64,000 nucleotides of DNA from Paractinoplanes toevensis (GCF_018332695.1 NZ_BOQN01000063.1:21162-85161); one strand, 5' to 3'. Shown: positions 1-7,910, counted from the first letter of the stretch. The notes: generated by a model from the sequence alone, not told the origin. Made by a program: numbers and translations.

Positions 1-371
1 GTGTCGGCCGTGGTGTAGTCGTCGAGCGGCGCGATCCACTTCGACTTCGCGTAGATCGGGATCTCGAAGTTGCTCAGCGACGCCACGTCGTACTGACCGG
101 CCTGGCTGGAGAACTCCTGGCTGATCTTGTCGCGGACGTCGTTCTCCGGCAGCACCGTGAAGTTGACGTGGATGCCGGTCTGCTTGGTGAAGTTCGCCTC
201 GGTCAGCCGCTGCAGATCGATCATCTGCGGGTTGTTCACCATGAGGACGTTGATGGTGTCCGGCCCACCGCCGCCGGGCCCACCACCCCACCCCGCACAA
301 CCGGCCGTGACCACGGCTAACGCGGCGATCAGGGCGGCGGTGAGAGTGGATCGGATGTGCACGCGCGACAT
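1..371 (-). CDS. Extracellular solute-binding lipoprotein of a sugar-type ABC importer (N-terminal part)
   Basis: Only the first 123 residues lie in the window; the gene runs off the left edge. The start is ATG at 371 with GGGAGG seven bases upstream. The protein opens with a basic n-region (MSRVHIR), a hydrophobic stretch and a lipobox ending VTAGC, so the mature protein should be a lipid-anchored protein outside the membrane. A Gly/Pro linker follows, then DTINVLMVNNPQMIDLQRL and later FTKQTGIHVNFTVLPEND, the pattern of family 1 extracellular binding proteins, in which a helix is followed by KxTGIxVxF. That family delivers sugars or polyols to ABC permeases. The ligand cannot be told from this part, and the permease genes, if adjacent, lie outside the window. 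Confidence 0.8.
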   Translation of the reverse strand, partial: MSRVHIRSTLTAALIAALAVVTAGCAGWGGGPGGGGPDTINVLMVNNPQMIDLQRLTEANFTKQTGIHVNFTVLPENDVRDKISQEFSSQAGQYDVASLSNFEIPIYAKSKWIAPLDDYTTAD

Positions 372-390
372 GGGACCTCCCCGGCGAGGC

Positions 391-401
391 TGACGTCGTC
401 A
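391..401. promoter_or_regulatory. Short palindrome upstream of the binding-protein gene, possible operator
   Basis: TGACG-T-CGTCA is a perfect 5-bp inverted repeat around one base, 20 bp before the start of the minus-strand binding-protein gene. Sugar ABC operons in actinomycetes are often controlled by LacI- or GntR-type repressors at such sites. No regulator is visible nearby, so this is only a candidate. Confidence 0.2.
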
Positions 402-508
402 ACGGCTAATGTGACGCCGGTAACACACCGGCCTCAGTACATGCCTGAGATCACACGATGTCAACCATTCGCTACGCAGGGCGGCACACACGGCCGTCTA
501 TGCATGCC

Positions 509-772
509 CTAGGGCACCACGCGGGCGGTCCGGCCCTGCACCTCCACCACGTCACCCGGGTGCAACTGACGGCCCCGCCGGATGTCGACCTCGCCGTTCA
601 CCCGCACGTCGCCGGAGGCGATCAGGATCTTGGCCTCGCCGCCGGTGTCGATGAGATCCGCCAGCTTGAGGAACTGTCCGAGTCTGATCATGTCGCTGCC
701 GATCTCCACGTCACGCATGCCGACATCATCGCCGAAGGATTTCCAAAAGATGTTCGTGGGTGGTTGAACCAT
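509..772 (-). CDS. Small S4-domain RNA-binding protein
   Basis: An 87-residue protein that is almost entirely one S4 RNA-binding fold. It contains IRLGQFLKLADLIDTGGEAK, then VNGEVDIRRGRQLHPGD and VVEVQGR, the alphaL-loop-beta pattern of the YbcJ/YaaA-like single-domain S4 family. Such proteins bind structured RNA, often ribosomal RNA, in the cytoplasm. The first ~18 residues do not look like S4 sequence, so translation may begin at the internal ATG at 718 (MRDVEIGS). Neither start has a clear ribosome binding site. The gene is divergent from the YcnI-like gene. Confidence 0.75.
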   Translation of the reverse strand: MVQPPTNIFWKSFGDDVGMRDVEIGSDMIRLGQFLKLADLIDTGGEAKILIASGDVRVNGEVDIRRGRQLHPGDVVEVQGRTARVVP

Positions 773-814
773 TGAGCGACGCGATCCGAACTACCCCTCG
801 TGAGGCACTTCCTG

Positions 815-1678
815 ATGGCCCGCCGAGCGGGCATTCCCGCGGCCGTCGCGGTGGCCGGCGTACTGATCGCCGCACCCGCGTTCGCCGACGTGACGGTCTC
901 CCCCACGACCGCCGCGCAGGGTAGTGGGGAGAACCTGACCTTCCACATCACGAACACCGGCACGGCACCGCTGGGCACGATCAGCCTGCGGCTGCCGGAC
1001 GACACCCCGGTGGCCGAGGTGTACCCGCTGTCGGTCGACGACTGGGCGCCGAAGATCGAGATGAAGCCGCTCGCGACGCCGCTGGCCACCATCCACGGTG
1101 GCACCCCGGCGACCGAGACTGCCAAGTCGATCACCTGGCTGGCCGTGCCCGGCCGGCAGCTCGCCCCGGGCAGGGCCACCGATCTGTCGATCGCCATCGG
1201 CCCGCTGCCCACGCTGAGTTCGATGCAGTTCACGGTCGTCACGACGTACGCGAACGGGCAGCCCGGACCGTCCCTGCCGGCGCGGATCTCGCTGACGCCG
1301 GCGGCCGCAGGCCAGACGGCGGCGCATGCGCACGCCGGCACTGCGGCCGGCACCGGCGAGACCGCCGTGGATCCGGAGGAGGCCGCGTTCGCCGCGGCCG
1401 TCGCCGACGCCACCCGCGGGCCGTCGATCCTGTCGATCGGTGGCTGGGTGGTCGCCGCGCTGGTGCTGCTGGGCGGGTCGATCTATCTGATCCGCAACCG
1501 GCACCGGGCCGAGGACGAGGAACCGGACGACGAGGACGACTCGCCCGCGAAGGCCGAGAAGACCGCTACGGCCGAGCAGGCCGACTGGAGCGGCAAGGGC
1601 GGCGTCGCTGAACAGGACGATGACGCCGAGAAGGCCGACGAACCGGTTGCGGCCGGCAAGTGGAGCTTGCGCTCCTGA
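815..1678 (+). CDS. YcnI-like (DUF1775) exported membrane protein with a charged tail
   Basis: ATG at 815 is preferred over GTG at 800 because GTGAGG sits about ten bases before it and the resulting signal peptide (MARRAGIP, then hydrophobic, then AFA) is compact. After the cleavage site the sequence DVTVSPTTAAQGS and later ITWLAVPG, IGPLPTLSSMQFTVV and TTYANGQ follow the DUF1775 (YcnI) copper-binding pattern. A membrane segment near residues 205-228 anchors it, followed by an acidic Lys/Glu/Asp-rich cytoplasmic tail of about 55 residues. In characterised YcnI proteins the mature N-terminal residue is a copper-binding His; here it is predicted to be Asp25, while the Trp of ITW (W108) is kept. 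No copC-like partner is next to it. Confidence 0.72.
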   Translation: MARRAGIPAAVAVAGVLIAAPAFADVTVSPTTAAQGSGENLTFHITNTGTAPLGTISLRLPDDTPVAEVYPLSVDDWAPKIEMKPLATPLATIHGGTPATETAKSITWLAVPGRQLAPGRATDLSIAIGPLPTLSSMQFTVVTTYANGQPGPSLPARISLTPAAAGQTAAHAHAGTAAGTGETAVDPEEAAFAAAVADATRGPSILSIGGWVVAALVLLGGSIYLIRNRHRAEDEEPDDEDDSPAKAEKTATAEQADWSGKGGVAEQDDDAEKADEPVAAGKWSLRS

Positions 1679-1683
1679 GAGAC

Positions 1684-1705
1684 TCCCGCGCTGGTGGACG
1701 CGGGA
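1684..1705. terminator. Small hairpin between convergent genes
   Basis: TCCCGCG and CGCGGGA form a 7-bp stem with an 8-base loop just after the stop codon of the YcnI-like gene, in the gap before the convergent DHH-protein gene. There is no T-run, so it is only a possible terminator. Confidence 0.35.
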
Positions 1706-1828
1706 TTGTGTCGTGATGATGCGCGTGGGGCGCGGAACACGACCGGCGGGTGGGGCCAATTGGGCATGGCCCGCGACTCGCGGACGGCGGGGTGGAGGGA
1801 GTTCGGTCCTTCCGCCCCGCCGCACTAT

Positions 1829-2767
1829 CTACACCGAGACGGTCCGCGGGGTCTTCAGCGCCTCCACGATCTCCCGCTGGACCCGCTCCGACTCGTCGTG
1901 CGGGACCTGGCAGGTGCCGGCGGCCAGATGACCGCCGCCGCCGTAGCGCAGCATCACCTCGCCGATGTCCACCGGCGAGGTGCGGTCGAGGATCGACTTG
2001 CCGCAGGCGAAGACGGTGTTGAGCTTGGCCCGGCCCCAGATCACGTGCACCGACACCCGCGCCTCCGGGAACAGCGCGTAGACCATGAACCGGTTGCCGG
2101 CGTGGATGACCTCCTCGTCCCGCAGGTCGACCACCACCACGTCGCCCTCGAGGTGGCTCACCCGTTTCAGCTGTTCGACGAAGAGGTCGTACTGGCTGCG
2201 GAACAGGTCGGCCCGCTCGGCCACGTCGGGCAGCCGCAGGATCTCGTCGACGTGCGGGATCTCCAGGCAGGCGTCGATCAGCTGCATCATCAGCTGGTAG
2301 TTGGAGATCCGGAAGTCGCGGAACCGGCCCAGGCCGGTGCGGCTGTCCATCAGGAAGTTCAGCAGCGTCCAGCCCTCCGGGTGCAGGACGTCGTCGAGCG
2401 AGTACTGCGCCGAGTCGGCCTGGTCGACCGCGCGCATCAGGTCGTCGGAGATCTTCGGGAAGCGCTCCTTGCCCCCGAAGTGCTCGTAGATCACCCGGGC
2501 GGCCGAGGGCGCGTCGGCGTCGATCACGTGGTTCTCGAGGTTGCCCTCGTTACGCATGGTCTCCGAGTGGTGGTGGTCGAACACCATGTAGGCGCCAGGG
2601 GCGTACGGCAGGTTGGTCAGGATGTCGTTCTTGGTGACTTCGACCTCGCCGTCCTGAACGTCCTTCGGATGCACGAACTTGATCTCGTCGATCATGTCCA
2701 GGTGGCGTAGCAGCACGGCACAGACCAAGCCGTCGAAATCGCTCCGGGTCACGAGCCGGTACTTCAC
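1829..2767 (-). CDS. DHH-family phosphoesterase (exopolyphosphatase / nanoRNase-like)
   Basis: A 312-residue cytoplasmic enzyme. GTG at 2767 is chosen because GAGGAGG lies six bases upstream and residues 1-13 (VKYRLVTRSDFDG) match the family start; a longer open frame upstream has no family similarity. Metal-binding motifs are DFDG at residues 10-13 and DHHH at 64-67. Near the C-terminus LRYGGGGHLAAGTC is the DHHA1 substrate-binding motif. The family hydrolyses phosphodiester or phosphoanhydride bonds with Mn2+, with substrates including polyphosphate, short oligonucleotides and cyclic dinucleotides. Actinobacterial members are often labelled exopolyphosphatase, but the real substrate cannot be read from the sequence. 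It is divergent from zwf. Confidence 0.85.
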   Translation of the reverse strand: MKYRLVTRSDFDGLVCAVLLRHLDMIDEIKFVHPKDVQDGEVEVTKNDILTNLPYAPGAYMVFDHHHSETMRNEGNLENHVIDADAPSAARVIYEHFGGKERFPKISDDLMRAVDQADSAQYSLDDVLHPEGWTLLNFLMDSRTGLGRFRDFRISNYQLMMQLIDACLEIPHVDEILRLPDVAERADLFRSQYDLFVEQLKRVSHLEGDVVVVDLRDEEVIHAGNRFMVYALFPEARVSVHVIWGRAKLNTVFACGKSILDRTSPVDIGEVMLRYGGGGHLAAGTCQVPHDESERVQREIVEALKTPRTVSV

Positions 2768-2789
2768 GAGGCCTCCTCGATAAGGCTTT

Positions 2790-2795
2790 CCTATA
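2790..2795 (-). promoter_or_regulatory. Possible -10 element of the DHH phosphoesterase gene
   Basis: Read on the minus strand this is TATAGG within an AT-rich patch (AAACTATAGGAAAG), 23 bases before the GTG start and upstream of the ribosome binding site. No convincing -35 box was seen. Confidence 0.3.
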
Positions 2796-2912
2796 GTTTG
2801 CCACTTTTGTCGCGGTGGCCCTGCTCGCATCGAGGGATGGATCTGAACTTGAGGCATGGACTCTGCGTAAGGTTTCCTCGGACGGTCGAAACGGTCGGAG
2901 GACTCGAAGACG

Positions 2913-4406
2913 ATGGACAACGCCCCCCAGCTCATTCAGGAGCGCAGCGCACCACCGGCCACGCTGGTGATCTTCGGCGCCTCGGGTGATCTGACCCGCC
3001 GCAAACTGCTGCCCGCCGTGGAGAGCCTGGCCCGGCACAACCGCCTGCCCGGCCAGTTCGCCCTGGTCGGTGTCGCGCGCACCCCGATGGCCGACGACCA
3101 GTTCGCGGCGAGCGCGCTCGGCGGCCGCGACCTCAACGACAAGACCCAGCTCAACGGCGGCATCCGGTATGTCTCCGGCGGTTACGACGACCCCGAGACG
3201 TACAAGCGGCTCGGCGAGACGCTCGACCAGCTGGACGCCGAACGCGGCACCTCCGGCAACCGCATCTTCTACCTCTCCACCCCCGCCGAGGCGTTCGAGC
3301 CGGTCATCAACGGCCTCGCCGGGGCCGGGCTCAACCAGGCCCGGGAAGGCTCCTTCTCCCGCCTGGTGATCGAGAAGCCGTACGGGCGGGACCTGGCCAC
3401 CGCGCACGAGCTGGACGGCATCGTGCACGCCGCCTTCGACGAGCCCAGCGTCTTCCGGATCGACCACTACCTGGGCAAGGACACCGTGCAGAACGTCCTC
3501 GCCCTGCGCTTCGCCAACTCGATCTTCCAGCCGATCTGGGACCGCTCCTGGGTCGACCACGTGCAGATCACGGTGGCCGAGACGCTCGGCGTCGGCACCC
3601 GCGGCGGCTTCTACGAGCACGCCGGCGCGATGCGCGACATCGTGCAGAACCACGTGCTCCAGGTCCTCGCGCTGGCGCTGATGGAGCCGCCCGCCTCGTT
3701 CGACGCCGAAGGGCTGCGCAACGAGAAGGTGAAGCTGCTCCAGGCGATCCGGCTGCCCACCAACCGCGACATCGCCGACCTCGCGGTGCGCGGCCAGTAC
3801 ACCCGCGGCGGCACCCGGGCCGACCTGATGGCCGGTTACCGCGAGGAGGTCGGCGTCGACCCGCTGTCACGGACGGAGACGTACGCGGCGATGCGGCTCA
3901 ACGTCGACAACTGGCGCTGGGCGGGCGTGCCGTTCTACGTCCGTACCGGAAAGCGCCTTCCCGCCCGGGTCACCGAGGTGGCGCTGACCTTCCAGCGGCC
4001 GCCGCACCTGCCGATCCCGCAGGACCAGCTGACCGGCCTCGAAGCGGACGCCCTGATCCTGCGCATCCAGCCCAACGAGGGCATCTCGCTGCGCTTCGGC
4101 GCGAAGGTGCCGGGCCACTCGTTCCGGGTGCGCACGGCGAGTATGGACTTCTCCTACGAGCAGACGTTCCCCGAGGAGTCCCCCGAAGCCTACGAGCGGC
4201 TGCTGCTGGACGCCCTGCTGGGCGACCCGACGCTGTTCATCCGGGCCGACGAGGTGCAGCAGTGCTGGCGGATCGTCGACCCGATCATCGAGCACTGGGC
4301 GGACGACCAGTCCCCGATCCCGACATACGAGGCAGCCTCGTGGGGCCCCACCGACGCCGAGCGACTGATCGGCCGCAGCGGCCGCCACTGGCGCAACACG
4401 GTCTGA
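2913..4406 (+). CDS. zwf: Glucose-6-phosphate 1-dehydrogenase
   Basis: A 497-residue full-length enzyme that oxidises glucose 6-phosphate to 6-phosphogluconolactone with NAD(P)+, the first step of the oxidative pentose phosphate pathway. The Rossmann motif GASGDLTRRK is at residues 22-31, EKPYGRD at 154-160, and the active-site signature RIDHYLGK at 182-189 with its catalytic His. GGAGG lies about 11 bases before the ATG. Unlike many actinobacterial copies, it is not flanked by tal, tkt or opcA here, so it may be a second isoenzyme. It is followed by a strong hairpin terminator. Confidence 0.95.
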   Translation: MDNAPQLIQERSAPPATLVIFGASGDLTRRKLLPAVESLARHNRLPGQFALVGVARTPMADDQFAASALGGRDLNDKTQLNGGIRYVSGGYDDPETYKRLGETLDQLDAERGTSGNRIFYLSTPAEAFEPVINGLAGAGLNQAREGSFSRLVIEKPYGRDLATAHELDGIVHAAFDEPSVFRIDHYLGKDTVQNVLALRFANSIFQPIWDRSWVDHVQITVAETLGVGTRGGFYEHAGAMRDIVQNHVLQVLALALMEPPASFDAEGLRNEKVKLLQAIRLPTNRDIADLAVRGQYTRGGTRADLMAGYREEVGVDPLSRTETYAAMRLNVDNWRWAGVPFYVRTGKRLPARVTEVALTFQRPPHLPIPQDQLTGLEADALILRIQPNEGISLRFGAKVPGHSFRVRTASMDFSYEQTFPEESPEAYERLLLDALLGDPTLFIRADEVQQCWRIVDPIIEHWADDQSPIPTYEAASWGPTDAERLIGRSGRHWRNTV

Positions 4407-4417
4407 GCGTTCCCGGC

Positions 4418-4451
4418 CCGGGTCACGGCGGTCAATGCTTCCGTGACCCGG
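4418..4451 (+). terminator. Hairpin terminator after zwf
   Basis: CCGGGTCACGG and CCGTGACCCGG form a perfect 11-bp stem with a 12-base loop, 11 bases after the zwf stop. A second small hairpin (CGTGCG-TTT-CGCACG, 4455-4469) and a CTTCTTCTT run follow. Confidence 0.75.
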
Positions 4452-4492
4452 CTTCGTGCGTTTCGCACGCTTCTTCTTCCGTACGCGCTACC

Positions 4493-4872
4493 CCGGTCCC
4501 GTGCCACTCAGTGCCGCCGGCTGCAACTCACCCTCCGCGCGCCCGCTGCGGGCGGGCCTGCTGCCCCAAAGCCGACATGTCGGTTATATCGCCCACGGAC
4601 AGTTGGCTCGCCTTGAACTTGTCGAGTTACCTGCGCGCCAGTGGTCGCAGCTTTCCAAGATCTGGCGGGGAACGCGGCGGGCGAAGCCGCACGACCTCTC
4701 GCGCACCCACCCCGCTCGGCGCCATTGCAGATCTTGCGGACTTGCCGCTCTATCCGCACAGAAAGTCCACAAGATCGGGCGCGGGGCCGCTCGCAGCGGG
4801 GGTGCGGGCCCGCCCGCAGCGGGCGCGCGGAGGGTGAGTTGCAGCCGGCGGAACTGAGTGCCACGGGGCCGG
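4493..4872. repeat. Long imperfect inverted repeat (about 66-bp arms, 248-bp spacer)
   Basis: The arms at 4493-4558 and 4807-4872 are near-perfect reverse complements: the left begins CCGGTCCCGTGCCACTCAGT and ends GCCCGCTGCGGGCGGGCC, and the right is its mirror with a few mismatches. The spacer has no convincing gene; it holds a 12-bp palindrome CCGACATGTCGG (4572-4583) and the word CACAAGATCGGGCG (4768-4781). The right arm and that word recur together near 13.3-13.5 kb, so this is a dispersed repeat rather than a private terminator. It fills nearly all of the gap between zwf and the amidoligase gene. It could be a relic of a small non-autonomous element or a long RNA hairpin; no transposase or clear target duplication was found. 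Confidence 0.75.
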
Positions 4873-4965
4873 TCCGGCCCGTACGTGAAGGAAAGCGCGA
4901 GTAATACGGGGGGATTTCCTGGGGTTGCGGTCCCGCCGGCCCCGTGGCCGGCGGGACCCGCGTGA

Positions 4966-6021
4966 TCACCGCTGGGCTAGGCTCTCGGCGGCGATCTCCA
5001 TCAGGCCGGAGACGCCCCCGGCGGGGGCTGCCGGGAACGGCTCCGGGTCCAGGCAGCGGTCGAGCAGCAGCTCGACCAGCGCGGCGCGATTGACGATCTC
5101 GTCGGCGGTTATCGCGCCGGGCAGAATGCGGATCTCCAGCGTGTCGCGGAGCGGGCGGTCCTTGAACAGCTGCGTCAGGTTGACGTCGAAGAACTTGGTC
5201 AGCTCGCCCGCGTCGGCCGCCTTGGCCAGGCCGTTCCAGGTCGGCTGGTGCTCGTCGGCCGCCTCCACCAACTGTGACGGCAGCGGGGCCAGGCGGCGGC
5301 AGGCCGGGTTGGTCTGCAGCAACTCGCGCAGCGGCTCGCGCCAGTGGGCGAACAGCCGCACCACGTTGGCCAGCACGCGCGGATCGTGGAACGGGGCGCC
5401 GTCCAGGTGCAGGTGCACGGCGGCCTCGTTGGGCACGGTGAAGCCCAGGTCGCGGGCCGGTTCGAGCAACTCCTCGAGTGCGGCGTGGTGGTCGCTCGCC
5501 AGCGGCGGGGTGACGATCTCGCAAGGTCGCTCGCGTTCGGCGCCGTGCGGTGCGGCCAGTGCGACCGTGGACCCGGACGGGTCGTCCAGCCGGAACACGT
5601 CGGCGACCTGCTCGGACTCGGTGCCCCACAGCTCGGCGACCGGGTCGAGCACCGCGCTCAGCGGTGCCCCCGGGTCGCAGCGCGCGGCCAGCAGCGAGAG
5701 CAGGCGGGGGTCGTCGCTGAGGATGCGGTACCAGCCGGGCGGCGGCGCGGTGCGCGGCTCCAGGCCGTCGGTCAGGGTGATGTCGTCGACCAGGGTGCAC
5801 ATCGGGGTCCCGTCGGCGCGGGTCACCTCGAAGCCCTGGGTCAGATGCAGGAACCGCCCCAGGCCCGGGACCAGGGACGGTTCGCTGTCTTGGTGCCAGA
5901 CCGGCCGGATGCGTCCGCCGTGGCGGCCGGCCAGGTCGTAGGCAAGGCTGCGCCGGCTGCGGCCCCGGGGGGCCATCAGCTCGATCTCGAATCCGATCCG
6001 CCGGCGCAGCGTGGGGGTCAC
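4966..6021 (-). CDS. Putative amidoligase (COOH-NH2 ligase fold)
   Basis: A 351-residue cytoplasmic protein. Residues 1-15 (starting RRRIGFEIEL after the Met) carry the GFEIE motif of the amidoligase_2 family; further on are EIVTPPLASD, AAVHLHLDGAP and, near the C-terminus, LEIRILPG. These Glu/His/Arg positions match the metal-ATP site of the glutamine-synthetase-like COOH-NH2 ligases, which form amide or isopeptide bonds on small molecules or peptides. The GTG start (6019-6021) overlaps the TGA stop of the membrane regulator by GTGA, so translation is probably coupled to the ECF sigma operon. The substrate is unknown. Confidence 0.7.
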   Translation of the reverse strand: MTPTLRRRIGFEIELMAPRGRSRRSLAYDLAGRHGGRIRPVWHQDSEPSLVPGLGRFLHLTQGFEVTRADGTPMCTLVDDITLTDGLEPRTAPPPGWYRILSDDPRLLSLLAARCDPGAPLSAVLDPVAELWGTESEQVADVFRLDDPSGSTVALAAPHGAERERPCEIVTPPLASDHHAALEELLEPARDLGFTVPNEAAVHLHLDGAPFHDPRVLANVVRLFAHWREPLRELLQTNPACRRLAPLPSQLVEAADEHQPTWNGLAKAADAGELTKFFDVNLTQLFKDRPLRDTLEIRILPGAITADEIVNRAALVELLLDRCLDPEPFPAAPAGGVSGLMEIAAESLAQR

Positions 6022-6851
6022 GGCTGGATCGGCAGCGTCTGCCCGGCGAGGATGCGCTTTCCGCCCTCGATCTTGGCTTGGTACGCGGTCTTCAGGTGCC
6101 AGGCCTTGGCCAGCTTGATCGCGTCGTCGACGTCGTATCCCTTGTTGAAGAAGGCCTCGACCCGCTTGTTCTCCAGGGCCGCCTTGACGCCCGCCGCCGT
6201 CGGCTTGACCGGCAGTTTCTCACCGGCGAGCAGCTTCTTGCCGGCCTCGTACTTCGCGTCCGACGGGTCGCTGAGCTTCCAGATCTTGGCGAGTTTCTCC
6301 GCCTCGTCCCAGGTGTACCCGGCGTTGAAGAACGCGGCCAGCTGCTTGTCGGCCTCCGGGTCGGCCGACACGGTCGGTTCCGGGTCGTTCGGCGTGGCCG
6401 GGAACGGCAGCGTTTCACCGGCCAGCAGGCGAAGCCCGGCGGCGGCCTTGATGTTGCCGATGTTCTTCGCCGGGACGTTCCACAACTCGGCGATCTTGAG
6501 AGCGTCGTCGTAGTCGTAGCCGGCGCCGAAGTAGGCCGCCCAGCCCCGCTCGAGGTCGGCCGGGCTCAGCGACGGGATCGTCGACGGAGCGGCGGACGTC
6601 GGGACGGCACCGGCCGGGTAGCTGATCGTCGACGTGTTGCGGGCGTTGCCCGGAAGCAGGTTGGGCAGCGTTACCACCCCGGCCACCGCGACAGCGGCCA
6701 GCGCCGCGCCACCGGCGACCTGGAAGCTCCGGCGACGGCGCTTGTATTTACCGGACAGCTCCACGACCCGGGCGTATACCGCCGAAGGGTCGGGAGTGTC
6801 GTTCTCATGGGTCTCGAAGGCCTCGCGCAGCTGATCTGCGTGCTCGGTCAC
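6018..6851 (-). CDS. Membrane protein, putative anti-sigma partner, with three C-terminal repeats
   Basis: A 277-residue protein. GTG at 6851 has GAGGAG upstream and overlaps the TGA stop of the ECF sigma gene (GTGA). Residues 1-42 are charged and cytoplasmic (VTEHADQLREAFETHEND), in the place where anti-sigma domains of SigE operons sit. A membrane helix spans about 45-66, followed by a Ser/Pro linker. Residues 105-151, 172-217 and 232-277 are three copies of one ~46-residue motif: FF-x-GY-x-x-x-(D/E)A-x-KLA-x-(I/A)W, a variable middle, then G-x-(K/R)-(L/I)LAG-x-x-LP. The role of this repeat is unknown. By position the protein is probably the anti-sigma factor, with the repeats outside the membrane as a sensor, but the N-terminus lacks a recognisable zinc motif. 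Confidence 0.75.
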   Translation of the reverse strand: MTEHADQLREAFETHENDTPDPSAVYARVVELSGKYKRRRRSFQVAGGAALAAVAVAGVVTLPNLLPGNARNTSTISYPAGAVPTSAAPSTIPSLSPADLERGWAAYFGAGYDYDDALKIAELWNVPAKNIGNIKAAAGLRLLAGETLPFPATPNDPEPTVSADPEADKQLAAFFNAGYTWDEAEKLAKIWKLSDPSDAKYEAGKKLLAGEKLPVKPTAAGVKAALENKRVEAFFNKGYDVDDAIKLAKAWHLKTAYQAKIEGGKRILAGQTLPIQP

Positions 6852-7408
6852 GACTTCTCCTCGGCATGGATCCGTTCCTGGCGCTCCGACGAGAGTCGGA
6901 GCGTCTTGAGCGCCCTCGAGGCATGGCTGCGCACCGTGGCGGGGGCGCATCCGAGCACGTCCGCGATCGCCTCGTCCTCCATCTGCTCGTAGTAGCGCAG
7001 GACGAGAACGGCCCGTTGCTTGCGGCCCAGCGTCGACAACCGGGACCACAGCGCATCGGCCTCGACGACCCCCTCGGCGTGGTCGCGAATCCCGCCGCGG
7101 GCGTCATCAAGATCGGTGAGGCGCTCCCCCACGGCGTGCACGTTCCGGAACTGCCAGCTGCGCCGCCACGACAGGTACTCGTTGAGCACCATGCGTCGCA
7201 CGTACGCCTCGGGCACATCCGACTCGCTGATCCGCCGCCACCGGACCTGCGCCCGGGCCAGCACCTCCTGGACTACGTCCTGAGCGAGATCACGGTCGCC
7301 GGTTAGGACGACCGCGTACCGCAGGAGACTGGGGAGCCGGGCCATCGCGAATTCCTCGAAGGTCACACCCTCAGAGACGCGCGGCGGCTTCCGGTTGTGC
7401 AGTGGCAT
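6848..7408 (-). CDS. SigE-family ECF RNA polymerase sigma factor
   Basis: A 186-residue two-domain sigma factor. Region 2 holds RYAVVLTGDRDLAQDVVQEV, which fits core-polymerase binding and -10 recognition; region 4 holds LGRKQRAVLVLRYYEQMEDE followed by the helix-turn-helix around IADVLGCAPATVRSHASRAL. The C-terminus overlaps the membrane partner gene by four bases. The start at 7408 has a poor ribosome binding site; GTG at codon 16 (VTFEEFAMARL) resembles the usual SigE-family beginning and may be the real one. The gene starts only 12 bp after the thiol peroxidase stop, so both may share a transcript. Confidence 0.9.
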   Translation of the reverse strand: MPLHNRKPPRVSEGVTFEEFAMARLPSLLRYAVVLTGDRDLAQDVVQEVLARAQVRWRRISESDVPEAYVRRMVLNEYLSWRRSWQFRNVHAVGERLTDLDDARGGIRDHAEGVVEADALWSRLSTLGRKQRAVLVLRYYEQMEDEAIADVLGCAPATVRSHASRALKTLRLSSERQERIHAEEKS

Positions 7409-7420
7409 CCACGAATTTTT

Positions 7421-7897
7421 TCACTCGGCCGCGGGCTTGCGGGCCGAGAGCGTCTCCAAGGCCTTCGCGGCGTGCTCCTGCATGTTGGTCTCCGAGTGGA
7501 TCACCTCGAGCACGGTGCGGTCGGTGTCGATGACGAACGTGATGCGCTTGGTGCTCAGCGGCCCCAGCGGCAGCTTCCGCTTCACCCCGAGCGCCGCCGC
7601 GACCGTGCTGTCCGGGTCGCTGAGCAGCGGGTAGTCGAAGCTGTTGAGCTCGGCCCACTGCTTCTGCTTGGCCGGCTTGTCCCGGCTGATGCCGACCCGC
7701 TGCGCGCCCGCCTCGCGGAACTCGGCGGCCAGGTCCCGGAAGGAGCAGGCCTCGGCGGTGCAGCCGGAGCTCATCGCGGCCGGGTAGAAGAACAGCACGA
7801 CCGGGCCGCCCGCGAGCAGTTCGGTGAGGCGACGGGGGACACCGTCCTGGTCGGGGAGCTCGAAGTCGTCGACCTTGTCACCCTGATTGATTGCCAT
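7421..7897 (-). CDS. bcp: Thiol peroxidase of the BCP/PrxQ type
   Basis: A 158-residue peroxiredoxin that reduces hydrogen peroxide and organic hydroperoxides using thioredoxin. The active site FYPAAMSSGCTAEAC places the peroxidatic Cys at 46 and the resolving Cys at 51, the CxxxxC spacing of the BCP class. Downstream motifs VGISRDKP and RITFVIDTD are also typical. ATG at 7897 has no Shine-Dalgarno but a TAGCTT hexamer seven bases before it, suggesting a leaderless mRNA. It heads the minus-strand run that includes the ECF sigma gene. Confidence 0.9.
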   Translation of the reverse strand: MAINQGDKVDDFELPDQDGVPRRLTELLAGGPVVLFFYPAAMSSGCTAEACSFRDLAAEFREAGAQRVGISRDKPAKQKQWAELNSFDYPLLSDPDSTVAAALGVKRKLPLGPLSTKRITFVIDTDRTVLEVIHSETNMQEHAAKALETLSARKPAAE

Positions 7898-7904
7898 GAC
7901 AAGT

Positions 7905-7910
7905 AAGCTA
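7905..7910 (-). promoter_or_regulatory. -10-like TAGCTT of a leaderless start (thiol peroxidase)
   Basis: On the minus strand TAGCTT is followed by seven bases and then the ATG at 7897. This spacing would put the transcript 5' end at or next to the start codon. Confidence 0.45.

Noticed and set aside
4559..4806. Transposase or passenger gene inside the inverted repeat
   Set aside because: The spacer is only 248 bp and no frame shows a DDE or HUH motif.
4508..5800. Minus-strand open frame running through the inverted repeat into the amidoligase
   Set aside because: It is out of frame with the amidoligase motifs and its similarity to other frames comes only from the repeat arms.
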